Of a DNA stretch of 64,000 nucleotides, positions 33,271 through 45,359 are shown in pieces (position 1 is the first letter of the stretch; each line of letters opens with the position of its first letter). The notes under the pieces are model-generated. The model was not told the DNA's origin and searched no databases. It worked only from the letters and a program-made list of their open reading frames with translations. Both the position numbers and the translations under genes were made by a program. The DNA comes from Xestospongia muta (Eukaryota; Porifera; Demospongiae; Haplosclerida; Petrosiidae), in NCBI GenBank assembly GCA_963693285.1, contig OY848919.1:9481461-9545460 (forward strand). Reading direction: 5' to 3'.

Positions 33271-34998
33271 CTGTATTCCTAATTATCTTCTAATTTCAGT
33301 TCGTTTCTGATCTTGTTTATGTTCACACGCTCTAGATACCTTGCACACATTATTCTGCTCTTTTGATTGTTTTAAATTTGCCTCTTTAAATTTCTTGAAT
33401 TATAAATGGCAATTATTCTCTAGACATAACTAAGGATATGCTCTAAGTTTTGCAACCTGTAGTTCCAGGTTCCAATAAAGCAATTATCACATTCCAAAGA
33501 ATGGCCAAACACACATATATACAAATTTTGTGCTGAAACTAATGATATTTTTTGTTGTATTTTTGATATTATGTGATATTTCGCTGCACTGTTTGGATTA
33601 GTTGCCTCATGATAATCAATTAGAAGGTAAATTAAGTTTTCATGACAACATCAATTAATAAAAAAATTATCATTTCTGATATTTTAAAAGTATTTCACAC
33701 CTTAATAAGTCAAAAGGAATACTTACTACGTGAACCAAAAGACACGTAGAAAGCAATTGCTGCTATATGAAGTTACATGTCTTAGTTAATATATTGTGGT
33801 TTAAAACAGGATTTGTGAAATTTAAGGAAACCAAGCACAGACTATTAATTGTTATTCTCTTGATGCTCTAGGAGAGTAGTTAACACGAATCTTTACACTG
33901 TCTTCTTCTTGTTGGTCCTGGATCGTTACCTCAGACTCAGTCTCAGAGACACAACTCGATGTAGCACCTGTAGCCATCGTTTTTGACACTTTTTGCCATG
34001 TTCTTAATCAATAATTATTAAGAGGCGTGGTCTACACGTTAATTACACGATTTTCATATCCTCTAACGAAAAAACGAACGTGTATGTACGTGTATGTATT
34101 TCTTGGCTAGGTTTCGTGTAAATACTCGTGTATAGTGTATACACGTGCAATGTCTGCTAGTAATACACAAAGAGAAGACATTGTGTGAAATTAAGGCAGA
34201 GTTCTCATTAATTTTTACTCAAATTAAGGCATCTACATACTGTAGATACATTATAGATGATTGATATGACATTTTTCAAATAACTGTGACTTTTTGAAAA
34301 TATTATTAAATATTTGCTCTTTTTAATGATTTTACACTTTTTATCTGTAACAATAAAATATAGAATTACATTGAACAAGTAGTTATAAACACTAGTTATA
34401 ATGTACAATAATTTTCATTATACTTTTCATTTTATTGTAAGTATTACAAACCATTGATTATAGTTAACAGATTAATAAAACATAAGTGATTGTGCAAACC
34501 AATAAACTGTACATTAGTTAGAGTACATGGTCAGGATTTGCTGAACATTCACAGATTATGTGATGGTGAATGACATCTCTATATAGCAGCCATCCATGTT
34601 CCATCAGGTACTGTATTAGCAGTGATTGGACTGACAGGAATTATAATATTTTTCTTCCTGTTTTGTGCATCTCTCATAATTATTACTATTATGTTAAACA
34701 TTATAGGAATATTATTGAATTATGTACACGTTTGTTTATTTCTAATGCAACTTAGATCAATGTAAGATGATAGAGATTCTATGACAAAGATTTTATTTTG
34801 AAAAAAAGTAATATATTCACTGATAATATCAACAGTCAAATCACTTTAATACAATAGTATTATAAGCACCACACTTGTTTGTTCAAACATCCTGTTTACA
34901 TAAACCAAACAAAAGTCTACATTGTAAAAAAGCTATATATACAATATATATATATATAGAGCCGTATACAGAGCTATATGGATAGACATAGAAATACA
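33271..34998. other. 3' flank of transporter unit B
   Basis: Homologous to the flanks of E and F but interrupted at 33875-34149 by a private insertion (listed separately). A plus-strand TM3-TM4 relic lies at 34600-34755. Confidence 0.55.
33875..34149 (-). other. Private insertion carrying a possible N-terminal exon
   Basis: Unit F reads 'GAGAGTAACTAGTAATACAC' without a break (57075-57095); in unit B about 275 bp lie between the two halves. The insert is less AT-rich. On the minus strand, ATG at 33977 in a good context (ACGATGG) opens MATGATSSCVSETESEV... for 32 codons to the insert edge. The protein is not recognised. It may be a captured first exon or a retrocopied 5' end. Confidence 0.35.
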
Positions 34999-36138
34999 TC
35001 AGTTAATATCGTAATACTCAAGTGAGTATCCCATCTCGTTGTTATTATACTGTACTTCCTGATCCATATATCTCTCATAATGTTCCTCAACTATTAAATG
35101 TATATTGAATTCATTTTCTCCACACGTAACTTGCAATGTTTAGCTAATATTATGAACACTATAAGAATAATAAGAACAAGCACACTCTTAACTTATAATA
35201 GTAAACACTTTGGCATGTCATCTCTATTTCACACCTAAATAGGTAAGTGATGTTTATAGTAAAAGTATAACCAACACCAAAAGCTGCATACCATAGTCCA
35301 ACTAACAAACTTCTCATTTCATGTGGAGACTGAGCTATTGTGAAGTCTAAGGATGTTGCCAAGATTAAAAACATATGATATTCCATACAAAACTTGAGAA
35401 ACAACAGTAAACTTGTATAAGGTTGTGTCAAAAAGAAAATGGTCTTTGCAAGCAAGTATTATAACATAATATATTGTTGTAAATAATGAGAATACCAGTC
35501 CAAGTCCAATTCTTTTAAGCATACTTGGAATGTATTTGTGAAAACAAGGAAGTATAATAAACTGATAGAAAAGAATTAATAGTGAAGCTACTAAACCATA
35601 TAAAGCATTTTCGGATATAAAGCAATCAAAAAAAGATACCTTTTCCTTTGATTTATAGAAACTAATCCATTTAATATTGTCAGCACAAATGAGACCAATA
35701 ATGCAGATAAATAATGGTGTCAATCGCATAACTACCTTGACATTCTCTACCTGCTCCTCTGTGAATGGTCCACCATATTTTTCCTTACTTAGGTCTAACC
35801 TGGAAGGGTAATTCTCCTCCCAATAGGTTAAGGCACTACGATTCCTGGGATACTTGTTTTTCCTAGCATATTTGAGTACTTTAGCAATCAATTTGACAGG
35901 ATTAACAATGTGAGATGTAGTATCCAGCCAATGTTTAAAACGAAAGTTAGTAATAATGACTATAGAGACAGCCACACCTGATATCACATATGACACAATG
36001 AAAAACTGATTTATCAAGCATTGCACAATTATGTCTATGAAAAAAATTATTCGTAAACTCAGTGAGTGCCAATATATAATAGTACTTAGTTCATCACCTG
36101 AAGCACCAATTGCTTGATCAATGTTAAATTGAATAATA
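34999..36138 (-). pseudogene. SLC15/POT-like transporter copy B, truncated and frameshifted
   Basis: It retains homology from the NIDQAIGAS region (36130) to the C-terminal DIN end (stop at 34999-35001) but has lost the first about 130 codons, the promoter and the microsatellite: at 36138 the gene joins sequence equivalent to 32530 in unit A. Further lesions: an extra base near 35366-35372, one base lost near 35193 and two bases lost at 35120. The first remaining ATG (36026) opens only 235 residues. Residues such as ALYGLVASL, DHFLFDTT and the YYDIN end place it with copy F. Confidence 0.85.
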
Positions 36139-36578
36139 ATCTATGAATGATATATCATTATAAATGTATCAGGTAATATTAAATTCTATCAGTGAGTCTA
36201 TTCTTGTTGTTTTTGTGTGTCAAAACTATTTATTTTGTTAGGTTCTTTCTTAAATAATCAGAATTTTTATTATGTACTTTAATTAACCCTCACAACTCTG
36301 CTTGGTTGATGTTATAGTACTTGCTTTGTGTGAGTGTGTGTGTGTGTGTGTGTGTGTTTTTAAAGTTTTCATTTCTTGTTTATCACATTATCATAAATAT
36401 GTCCTTTTTAGGTTGATCTAGCAGTACTTACTTACTACAAACATGACATACTTCAACTAAATCACATGAAAGGAATTAAATTCATACCTATAACTCTTTG
36501 AGAGTATTTCTGAGATATTTCTTTATGCAACTCAAATGCCTGACCTCTCTGTCAAACTACAGACCTTTGAAGTAAAGC

Positions 36579-36617
<39 letters not shown>

Positions 36618-36655
36618 ATGATACACAAAGTAGTATAAGTACAAGACAGTGACCT
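36139..36655. other. Flank of unit B with two (GT)n tracts
   Basis: (GT)n tracts lie at about 36333-36357 and 36582-36614. Sequence from 36545 to 36658 matches 59890-59970 ('AACTACAGACCTTTGAAG', 'ATACACAAAGTAGTATAAGT'), apart from the second GT tract, which is absent there. Confidence 0.7.
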
Positions 36656-36656
36656 A

Positions 36657-37825
36657 GTATGGCTGGGATATAATGAAACTGATCTTCCTGCACCAATATC
36701 TCACCAAACCCTTGTTAGTGATACTGCCAGTTTAAAGCAAAAGGGTAAGCTATATGTTATACTGACTAGGTTCATAATCAAAAACTTCTTTCTTTTCTTT
36801 CTTAATTGCATTCAGCATCTCAAGCATGGCTATTATGCTGACTCATACCTTTTATGATTGGTAGTTTCATTCCTGAGAGTGATGATCACTATAAAAATTA
36901 CTTACAAATGCTGGAAATCACGGACTACTTGATGGCACCAGAGATTTCAGAAGATGATGTTAGTTATCTGAAGCTTTTAATAGAGGATCATCATACAGCA
37001 TTCTTTGACTTGTATCCTCAGTCAAGTGTGATCCCAAAAATGCACTATCGCATACACATGCCAAGGCTCATTCAAAAGTAAGCTACATTATGTACAAATA
37101 GTTACATGTATTGCATTGTTATTATAAAACATAACAATATTTTTTTCAGATATGGACCTCTGGTTCTACACTTGTGCATGAGGTTTGAAGTAAAGCATTC
37201 ATACTTCAAAAAATTGTCTCAAAAAATTGTAAATTACAAAAACATTAGCCAAACTCTTGCAAAGCGTCATCGATTAATGACCTGCTACAATAATTTGGAC
37301 AACACTTCCTTAATCCAAGATGACCTTCAAATTGGCCCAGGTATATTTGAAAATTGTTGTTTGTTCTTCAGCTGTTATATACTTATGTGCAGGGAGTAGT
37401 GTTGCTGTTATGGATCGTCCCTATGACCTGCAAGATGAATCAATAGATTGTTACAGGTATATGCTTATGCATGTAAACAACATATTGTCTTGTTATCAGT
37501 TCAATTTGATTTCAATTATTAGGAATAGATAGTGTAATCTACTCATGTATGTGTATGTGTTTGTGCCTTTTTATATGTCTGTGAATTTTGTTAGGTACAT
37601 GAATCCATAAGTTGATGAGTGTAACAGTTATCACTGCTTAATTTTTTTCAGAACCAACTGGTTAATCATTGCTGGTGTCAAATATCAACCAGATGCTACA
37701 CTTCTAGTTGATGTCAAAAATCATCACCCTGTGTTTGCCAGGTTGTCACATATACATCATTGGAGGAAACCAGCCATTTGGATATTGTCGCTGTTATACA
37801 ACCGTCAAGTATAACATTCATTATC
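36657..37825 (+). pseudogene. Transposon-derived multi-exon gene fragment, one nonsense codon
   Basis: Five exons with matching GT/AG borders and phases can be followed: to 36744; 36816-37077; 37150-37340; 37393-37456; then from about 37653 to the stop near 37810. Joined, they keep one reading frame except TGA at 36839-36841. Diagnostic text includes WLGYNETDLPAPISHQ, SFIPESDDHYKNYLQMLEIT, HHTAFFDLYPQSSVIPKMHY, YGPLVLHLCMRFEVKHSYFK and NISQTLAKRHRL. I know this from uncharacterised transposon-associated proteins of cnidarians, sponges and fish (GPL..WCMRFE.KH.YFK); the exact superfamily is uncertain. The 5' end is missing: homology starts right at the insertion border. A related empty locus lies at 59.97 kb. 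Confidence 0.65.
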
Positions 37826-39600
37826 ATGCATATGTTATTAAAGCAACTTCCATATACACTTTATTTGACCTTGAAAATTTGAACAGATATAATTCCTTAC
37901 TGTATTTTATCAGGCAATTGCATGTACATTCATCCATGCTAACTATTGTTTCTAAGTTTCATATATCTAACACATTGTATGTGTAAGTTTCGTTTTTTCT
38001 TTTTTTTGTAACATACTTTTTTGTGTTTTCTAAATATTTGTTTACATTCAATAACATGGTAACAAATATAGCTGTTATTAAAAGATAATTAGTTAACTTA
38101 ATTAATATTATATATACAGTCATAACTTGCTTTGAACTCCTTCAATGGAAAAGTGTGTGTAAATCTTGACTTGCTGCTCAATAACTTGCCTTAAGATCAT
38201 ATACTAACACTTTTCAACAAACAGTTTGCATGTGTGACAACCCTTAGCAACCCACTACATCTCATTCATGTTCTGGGAACAATCCACTATCTCCTTATGG
38301 TTGTTAAAGTTGTTGTGGTAACAACTCAATTTTTGCAGTGTGATAGTTAGAACTTTTTATTTCAAAAAAAATATATAAATTTTCCAATCAATACAGTCCT
38401 TCTTCATGTGTAAAACTAAGTATATACAATAATGCTACTTATGTAGTGAGATGTATAAAGTGGTAAATTAATCGATATTGGCATGAAACAACAAGTGCTG
38501 ATGAGAGCTGTGACACTATGTGACTCTAATTGGGAAGGTAGTATAGCACTGACTATGTGGTGATAACATGATATAACTTTTAGATAATACACCTTTTTTA
38601 TTTGAATTTGTTGTGTGATTTTAATCTTTGACAGGAAATCATTGTCATTGAAATTACTTTGTCATTATTGTGTACATGTACTTGTTTGTGTATACATACA
38701 GTGATAGTAGTTGTTTATATTGGTAATTGGCACAATCAGAGGGTGTATGCCATATAAAATATAAATCTATGGAATTATATACACTGTCTATCATTGTATT
38801 GGTTTGAATTGAAACTTTGTATTGTCTTGTTTATTAAATGTATCACATGTTACAAAATTGCTGTTCTTTCAAGTGAAACCACTCTATAGGAAATCATTCA
38901 ATCAAATAAGGGTCTATATATAAGATTCAAAGCTTTTATGTGGCTATATTCAATAATATTCAGTTTGTATAGTTATTGAAAAAATTATATTTATAGTGAT
39001 ACATCTCCTATAACATTCTTTGGAATTTTAAAGAGATCAAGTTTGAACTACTGAATTTATCCAACAGTCACAGTATCTTTATTAGTTTCTACTAATAAAG
39101 CTTTAGGTCAGTTTAGTTGTTGTAAATGCCATCATTTCACGGGTTATTCTTGAAGACAAAGATCTTGAGATCTTTCTCAGAGTGTCTAGAAAATGTGTGT
39201 TTTTTGACCTGATGGTGTATCAATGGTCATTCCTTCTATTTCTCAATATTTTTCCTGCCTTCTCTCAGTACACTGCCTCAACACATTGTCTGCAATGGAT
39301 TAAATTGACTATTGTTGATGAGAAACAGCCATAGCAAAACTCACCGAGTATATTAAAGATGGAGTTCTTATCATATTTTTCTGTGAAACAATGCTACATG
39401 TCAAACATATTGACCAGCAGGAAAGGAATATGCCACTCTACCAACATGAGTTGAAAGAATTTATGACCAATTTGTTCTATATGTTGGAGGGTTGCTTAAA
39501 GAAATAAGTTCACAAAGCTGTTAGCAAGGAATCTGATCAACCATCTGTATCTGTCATGACATATTGTCACTGTCATACCATTTTCTATTGAAAATGTACT
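37826..39600. other. Repeats and transporter 3'-flank copy
   Basis: 38390-38570 is a copy of the repeat at 9885-10110 and 60010-60240. 38610-39160 matches the 3' flank of the plus-strand transporter (15165-15670). I see no intact gene. Confidence 0.55.
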
Positions 39601-40220
39601 TTCTAAAGTCTAAATTCTTCTTTCTTTCTTTTTAATGCCCATTCCTGACACCATATTATGTAGAAACATACTATATTCAAACTTATAGTAATTGTGAGTC
39701 AAAATGAATCCAGTGAGAGCAAGGGTGACATTAGATGTTGTAAATGATTCCTTTGTTTTTGAAGTATTGTATAGCTCATGGGCATCAAGCATCACGAGGG
39801 ATACTTGTGTCAAATGTATGTTAACTCTGTTTTCTCTCACATGTGACTATTTTGGCAGATAATATCTGTTTGAGATTTGAATGGGAATTACTTTTTGAGA
39901 TTGATCACACAACCAAGTCCAAGTGCTGCATACTACAGACCAACCACAAGCTCTCTCATTTAATGTGCACATTGTGAACTCTAAGATTATACAGAATGCA
40001 TAACTTGAGGAAAACTTTACCTTTATCTTGTTCTATAGTAAAAATAAGCATGGTAACATAAACAATGAAGTATATTGTTAGACACATACACTTCTAATGT
40101 GTTTTCCAATTCTTTCCATTATGATGGCACAAGTTGTTGATCATTGATTATTTTTCATGCTGTCAGTGCATATGTACAACACTAATTTATATCATGGTTT
40201 CCTCATTTTTAAACAATTCT
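39600..40220 (-). pseudogene. Highly decayed transporter relic
   Basis: On the minus strand, 39975-39900 reads MRELVVGL then a stop then YAALGLGCVI, matching the MRG..IGLWYA..G.GY segment after TM10. 39840-39800 reads MRENRVNIHLT, matching RVRENEVNVHL near the C-terminus. Frames change repeatedly between them. Together with the neighbouring copy of the transporter 3' flank this is a dead member of the family, older than B. Confidence 0.5.
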
Positions 40221-41012
40221 TCTATGCATTGTGACCAAATTTGCCAAATTTTTGTCAGTATAATTATGAACAATGATGTCTTTCAAGTAAACTTAAGCAT
40301 AGTCAGTTAAAACTATCAGTCAAGTTTTTCGTTTTGCATTGGTTTGTAATTTTCATTTATTGTCTGTATATCTTGTAATGCAATGATAAAATAGATATAT
40401 TATATGTTTATATTGTAATGAAATGATCAAAAAGATATATAAAACAAAGAATAGCTTATATGGTTCTATCAGTAATGATTGAGTGTCTTTAGAGTTCCCT
40501 CAACTTTAAATAACTATATATTCTACTTGTCATTGAAGTAGCATTTGCTTGTGTCACTAATAGATCACTCAGTGTAAAGTTATTTTTCATAATGTCATCA
40601 TCTTTTGTAAACATACATAATTGCACTAGGTGTATGCAGCTGATGTGTATTGATTTTGAACAGATGTTTGTCATATTATTAACAATATTACTATATGTGC
40701 CTTCATGTTACAAACAGAAAGTTATACAATAAGGTCAATAATCTATCTGAATACATGACCAGCTGAATATTCAGCAGAATTATTTTTACATACATATTAA
40801 GTTAAAATATCTATACACAACATTTTAAGATCATTGATTGAAAGCATATATCTCATATGCATTAACTACAAAACTATAGTAATAATAAGATCACATTATG
40901 AGATAAAAACAATCATAATGATATAAAGTAGTTGATGAGTAACACAAACAAATGCTACATCAATTAAAAACAAAATAATTACTTGAAACAGATAAACAGC
41001 CTATTTAGAGAC
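40221..41012. other. 3' flank of transporter C
   Basis: 40530-40620 resembles 60260-60340 ('ATCACTCAGTGTAAAGTTATTTTTCATAATG'). No gene. Confidence 0.4.
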
Positions 41013-42674
41013 TCAGTCAATACTGATAGACCCGTATAAATTGTCTTGTTCATTCCTATACAATTCCTCCTGTTGCATATATCTCTCATAATGATCTTCA
41101 ACTATTTCATGTATGTTGACAACATTCTCTCTTATACGTAGCTTGTAACATTTAGCTAACACTAGAAATATAACTAGTACAAATATGACAACAATACTCT
41201 TAGCAAGAAAATAGTAGAAATCACATGCAAGAGGAGCTGACTTAAGGTACATAAATGGAACATAGAAGTAGTTATTAAGTAAAAGACAAGTACCATAAGT
41301 AGTAAACCATAGTCCAATCATAAATCCTCTCATATTCATTGGAGACTGTGCTATAATAAATTCCATGGATGAAGTATATATTATGAAAAAACTAAAGCTA
41401 TGAATTACAATAGGTACTAAGATCCAGTAATTACCAGTCACTAATGCATCAGTGGTACTATTGGAAATACTAGCAAATGTACAAGAATCCTTTCCAAACC
41501 TGTCTTGATAATACCATACAATATAAAGTATGAAATAAGTCAAAGAAGATACTGAAGCAATTACCAGCCCAAATCGAATTCTAAAGAGCATACTGTGAAT
41601 GTATTTGTACAAACATGGGTACATTAGAAATTGATGGAGGAAAATTAAAACTGTTGAAATAAGTACTAATAATCCACCACTTAATAGAAACGTATCAATA
41701 TCTTTAAGATGACCATATGATGGTTCAATTTGTATTAGAAGGTTAAAAGATATTTCCCAAGCTATGATCATTCCCGCTAAACATACCAACATTGGAATCA
41801 ACCGTAGTACTGTTTTGACATCCTCTACCTGTTCCTCTGAGAATGGACCCCCATATTTCTCTTTAGCCAAGTCAAGGCGTGAAGGGACTTCCTTCTCCCA
41901 ATAGGTCAAGGCACTACGATTTCTTGGGTATTTGTTTCTTCTGGCATAATTAAGTACTTTAGCAATCAATTTGATAGGGTTGGTAGTTTGTGGTGTAATG
42001 TCCAGCCAGTGCTTAAGTAGGTTCTGTGTTATTACAATTGTAGCAATAGCAAAGCCAGCAATAGTTAAATGAGTGATAGCTAATTGTGTTCTTGAATTAA
42101 TCCACAATTCTATGAAGAAGGCACTAATGAAACTTAAGCCAAGTCCAAAGTTATGCCAGTAGATAACAGTACTTAGTTTATCAGCAGAAGCACCAATAAG
42201 TTGATCAATATTAAATAAGATAATATTTGATCGAAAACCAGTTAAACTTATTACATATACTAGCAATCCTACATACAAAAAAACTTGACAAATAATTTCA
42301 TTAACATACCACAGCATGCAGCCAATAGCAATAAGTATGTAAGAAGAAAAAGCCAGATATATTCCATAAGATATAATATGATATCTTCCATAGTATACAT
42401 CAGCTATAAGACCACCTACTGGATAAGCCAAGAAGACAAAAGAGTAGAAGTCATTGGAGCCTTTTGACATAATCATTGTAGATGGATGTCTATTGAGTAC
42501 TGACAGGAACAGTAAAGCAACACGAAATAAGAAGACTTCATATGTACTCATCAAGATGCTCCAGACTAGAACAAGTGTGGCTTTTTTGGACTTAACAATA
42601 GATAATCGATGACAAAATCCTGTATACAATTTCTTGACTGTATTATTTCTCTTGATCAATTGAGAGGTTGACAT
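41013..42674 (-). CDS. SLC15/POT-like MFS transporter, divergent copy C
   Basis: A 553-residue intronless ORF. The ATG at 42674 is preferred; the ORF extends 9 codons upstream only to a GTG. The N-terminus is longer than in the other copies (about 35 residues, basic, before TM1), and an extra extracellular segment near 391-415 carries an N-glycosylation sequon (NST). Family blocks are intact: GGLIADVYYGRYH (88-99), SNIILFNIDQLIGASADKLS (149-168), NPIKLIAK (232-239), RSALTYWEKEVPSR (253-266), EKYGGPFSEEQVEDVK (272-287) and SMEFIIAQSPMNMRG (436-450) with Glu438. TM1 lacks ExxER. It has no inverted GATA pair upstream and is not part of the A/B/D/E/F duplication series, so it is an older paralogue and may have its own expression. 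Confidence 0.85.
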   Translation of the reverse strand: MSTSQLIKRNNTVKKLYTGFCHRLSIVKSKKATLVLVWSILMSTYEVFLFRVALLFLSVLNRHPSTMIMSKGSNDFYSFVFLAYPVGGLIADVYYGRYHIISYGIYLAFSSYILIAIGCMLWYVNEIICQVFLYVGLLVYVISLTGFRSNIILFNIDQLIGASADKLSTVIYWHNFGLGLSFISAFFIELWINSRTQLAITHLTIAGFAIATIVITQNLLKHWLDITPQTTNPIKLIAKVLNYARRNKYPRNRSALTYWEKEVPSRLDLAKEKYGGPFSEEQVEDVKTVLRLIPMLVCLAGMIIAWEISFNLLIQIEPSYGHLKDIDTFLLSGGLLVLISTVLIFLHQFLMYPCLYKYIHSMLFRIRFGLVIASVSSLTYFILYIVWYYQDRFGKDSCTFASISNSTTDALVTGNYWILVPIVIHSFSFFIIYTSSMEFIIAQSPMNMRGFMIGLWFTTYGTCLLLNNYFYVPFMYLKSAPLACDFYYFLAKSIVVIFVLVIFLVLAKCYKLRIRENVVNIHEIVEDHYERYMQQEELYRNEQDNLYGSISID

Positions 42675-43580
42675 TTTATTACTATACTTGAAAGAGATCA
42701 CTGTTCAAACTCTCAGACAATTTTAGTGGATGTGCTCACTGAGCATTAAACATGAGGTAGTCATGACAACTGATTGCTATATTACTGACATTACTGAAAG
42801 TAATCAATGACCACCTGTGCCATCAAAGTGCACAGAATTAAAAGATAACACAAGACGTTGTTATTCTGTTGTATCTACTCCATCAACCAGGTATTAACAG
42901 TGCTTATGTAAGGAATTAGGAATGGCATGATGTTTATCTTCTTAGGTAGTGCCAATAGGTCAAACACGAAGTCACATTTTGCTGTGTTGTAGGAGATGTG
43001 CATCAGTTCAATACACAACAAAATATAGACTTCCTGTTGGACCTATAAGCCCTACCTTCTTATTCCTCTTATTCTGTTTGTCCCCCACAACTGTAAAATT
43101 AAGTATTTTTAAAGATTCTTTTCACGTAGAAACTTATTATTTTATGTAGTGTATCTTCTTTCAGAATATTACTTTAGAAAATTTAAGTAGAGATTTGCCA
43201 GAACTTGAAAGCACATCCTCTCCTGGATAATTCATTTTGCATTTAGTTAGATGTAATTATATTCATGAGGAAATAAAACAATTTTATATTAACATTATTA
43301 ACAAAACAGTAAATATGATAACCAACTTACAATATATTCGTTAGTTAAAAATAGTTATAAAATACATAGCAATGATAATTTTTATAAGAAAGATTCCATA
43401 AAGTTTCTATCTTAGTGGCAGTCTTGAACATGTTGTTAAAGGTTAGGTTTGATACACAACAAGTATGCACTTCTTGCTGGACGTATAAACAGTGCCTTTT
43501 TTTTAACTAAGTAATGACTTTCATGTAATTAGACTTAACAACTAGAAACTAGTACTACAGTTATATAATAAACAACATTA
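42675..43580. other. Gene-free stretch
   Basis: The upstream region of C should hold its promoter. 42860-43150 contains fragments of the 'AGGAATTAGG...CTTATTCCT' repeat. No gene. Confidence 0.4.
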
Positions 43581-43591
43581 ACAAATGTACA

Positions 43592-43930
43592 GTGAGGAGA
43601 TTTCATATAAACAATGTTCCATTGGACAGTAAGTATAAATCAATATTGTCAGAGATTTACAACTCCCCAAATGTAACTTGTCTGATAATAGTATTCTATG
43701 TGACTGAAATATTCACAAAAAACCAAACACTGAGTATGTTGAACATTAGAAATAATTGTTGGATCACTTCAGTTAGTACCAGAACAATAGCAGATCTACT
43801 ACATACAACTACAGCACTAACAGTATTATACTTTTATAACACTTCACTGAACAATGATGATATTAAGACAATTGTGTATCGCTTACTAAAAGTACTACAA
43901 TTCAGAAACTATATTATCAGAAGGAAATAA
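43592..43930 (+). pseudogene. Leucine-rich-repeat fragment
   Basis: The reading starts at GTG, not ATG. The second half reads LSMLNIRNNCWITSV then IADLLHTTTALTVLYF and TSLNNDDIKTI, the pattern of RNI/NLR-type leucine-rich repeats (LxxLxIxxNxIT..G..AIADLL..TTAL). No NACHT or other domain is visible on either side, so it is an isolated LRR exon or relic. LRR assignment is moderately sure; NLR origin is speculation. Confidence 0.4.
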
Positions 43931-44539
43931 AAAGAACTCTAAAAACCTAGCCAGTTATTAAGTTAATAAAAACAAATAAAAGTTTTGGTAATAGTAAATA
44001 GTTTGTTGTATATTCTTAATATGTAATTTTCCAACCCACTTATTTTCACTTTAAATTTCTTGTGAATCTATTTTCTTTTCTCTAATAATAACAATAATAG
44101 TAATTTATTTCTCTAACAAAACTAGAAGACAATTAAAATAGATCTGTTTTGCTCAAACAGTTTTATATAGTTTGTCTTTTATATCACTTATAATCTAGTG
44201 TTGCCAGACTGTGAGGAGATGGTCACTAAGCCAGTACTAGCACTCACCACATATAAGATAATTTCAATTGTTCATAAAGAAAAAAATGTGTTTTAAAAAG
44301 TTTGTGATGTAAAAGTCATAAGCTTATTCTAAGAGCATTCAAATATCTTATACTCCACACAAACGTGTCATTGATACTGTTGCATTAACTTTTTACTAAT
44401 TTTATTTAATATACATTGAAAATATGACTTAGTAGCATTTTCATTAATGATAATAATAATAATTATACTATTTTATTCAAAATACATCATTGACATTCAG
44501 AAATGGAAGCATCAATGTTGATTACAAACCATGGCCATT
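43931..44539. other. Gene-free stretch
   Basis: AT-rich, no recognised feature. Confidence 0.4.
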
Positions 44540-44930
44540 ATAGAAGCATTTTAACAAGATATGTAAAAAATATTGTACCATTTGTTGTATTCCTTACATA
44601 GGAGGCCTTTTACTATTACAGCTATTCAACACTCAATGGGACATTACATCCTTTTTGTAAGTTTGATGGAGTTTGCTGACAGTAGTAATCAGTCTGTTAA
44701 ATGTGTTTTCATTGTTTTAATAATTGAAAAAATTGTGACACCTTTTCTTTATCCTGTGTTGGGTCTATTAGCTGAAATATTAACAACTTAATTTAAAGTT
44801 ATGATAGCAGGTACTGTATTAGCAGTGATTGGACTGACAGGTATTATAATATCTTCCATCTTGTTCTGTATATCTCTCATAATTATTACTATTATGTAAA
44901 ACCTTATTTAAATATTATTGAATTATGATG
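44540..44930 (+). pseudogene. Plus-strand transporter N-terminal relic
   Basis: The reading covers TM1-TM2 (HSMGHYILFVSLMEFADSS...FLYPVLGLLAEI), then a stop at about 44789, then FKVMIAGTVLAVIGLTGI...LFCISLIIITIM (TM3-TM4). GLLAE corresponds to the GLLAD of the MFS A-like loop. It belongs to a related but distinct transporter that once converged on the minus-strand copies. The TM3-TM4 part recurs at the 3' flanks of A, B, E and F. Confidence 0.5.
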
Positions 44931-45350
44931 ATAGAGAATCTATGACGAAGATTTTATTTGAAAACCAAAGTAATATATTCAGTAATAATACCAACAGTCT
45001 AAAGACCTTAATACAAGACATTATAAACATCATGCTTGTTTGTTCAAGCAAAAGATTTTGTTTCTGATATGCTTCTGACACACAATAAAATTAAAAAATA
45101 ATATCTATTATCTATTTAAATCATCTTATCTATTTTTATAAGATAAGATGTGTTTTATTGTTGTATGGTAATGTTCCTATTCATTAACAGTGTTTGTTTC
45201 ACATTCTCTCAATTTATCATACTATATATGGTAGTACCATCCTCTATATGTGATCCATTGACATAATATTAAAAAAATGATGTTGATAGTTCGATACAAT
45301 CTATACATTAACATCATCATATGCATTATGTCAAATATATTATACTGTAT
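44931..45350 (-). pseudogene. Unit X: transporter locus with the gene deleted
   Basis: 44931-45045 is the standard 3' flank ('GAATCTATGAC.AAGATTTTATTT', 'CTTGTTTGTTCAA'). At about 45047 it joins directly to the standard 5' flank ('GATTT.GTTTCTGATATGCTT', then the inverted GATA pair at 45123-45149 and 'GGTAATGTTCCTATTCATTAACA'). The whole roughly 1.75 kb with the ORF is absent. The retained text is closest to unit F. Confidence 0.75.
45123..45149. promoter_or_regulatory. Inverted GATA pair retained in the gene-less unit X
   Basis: CATCTTATC and GATAAGATG arms around a T-rich loop; same element as at 31372, 48898, 54282 and 59573. Confidence 0.4.
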
Positions 45351-45359
45351 ATGATCTGA

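Noticed and set aside
37708..37986. 92-codon plus-strand ORF downstream of the transposon exons
   Set aside because: It is a different frame from the exon supported by the phase-matched splice junction; treated as a shadow.
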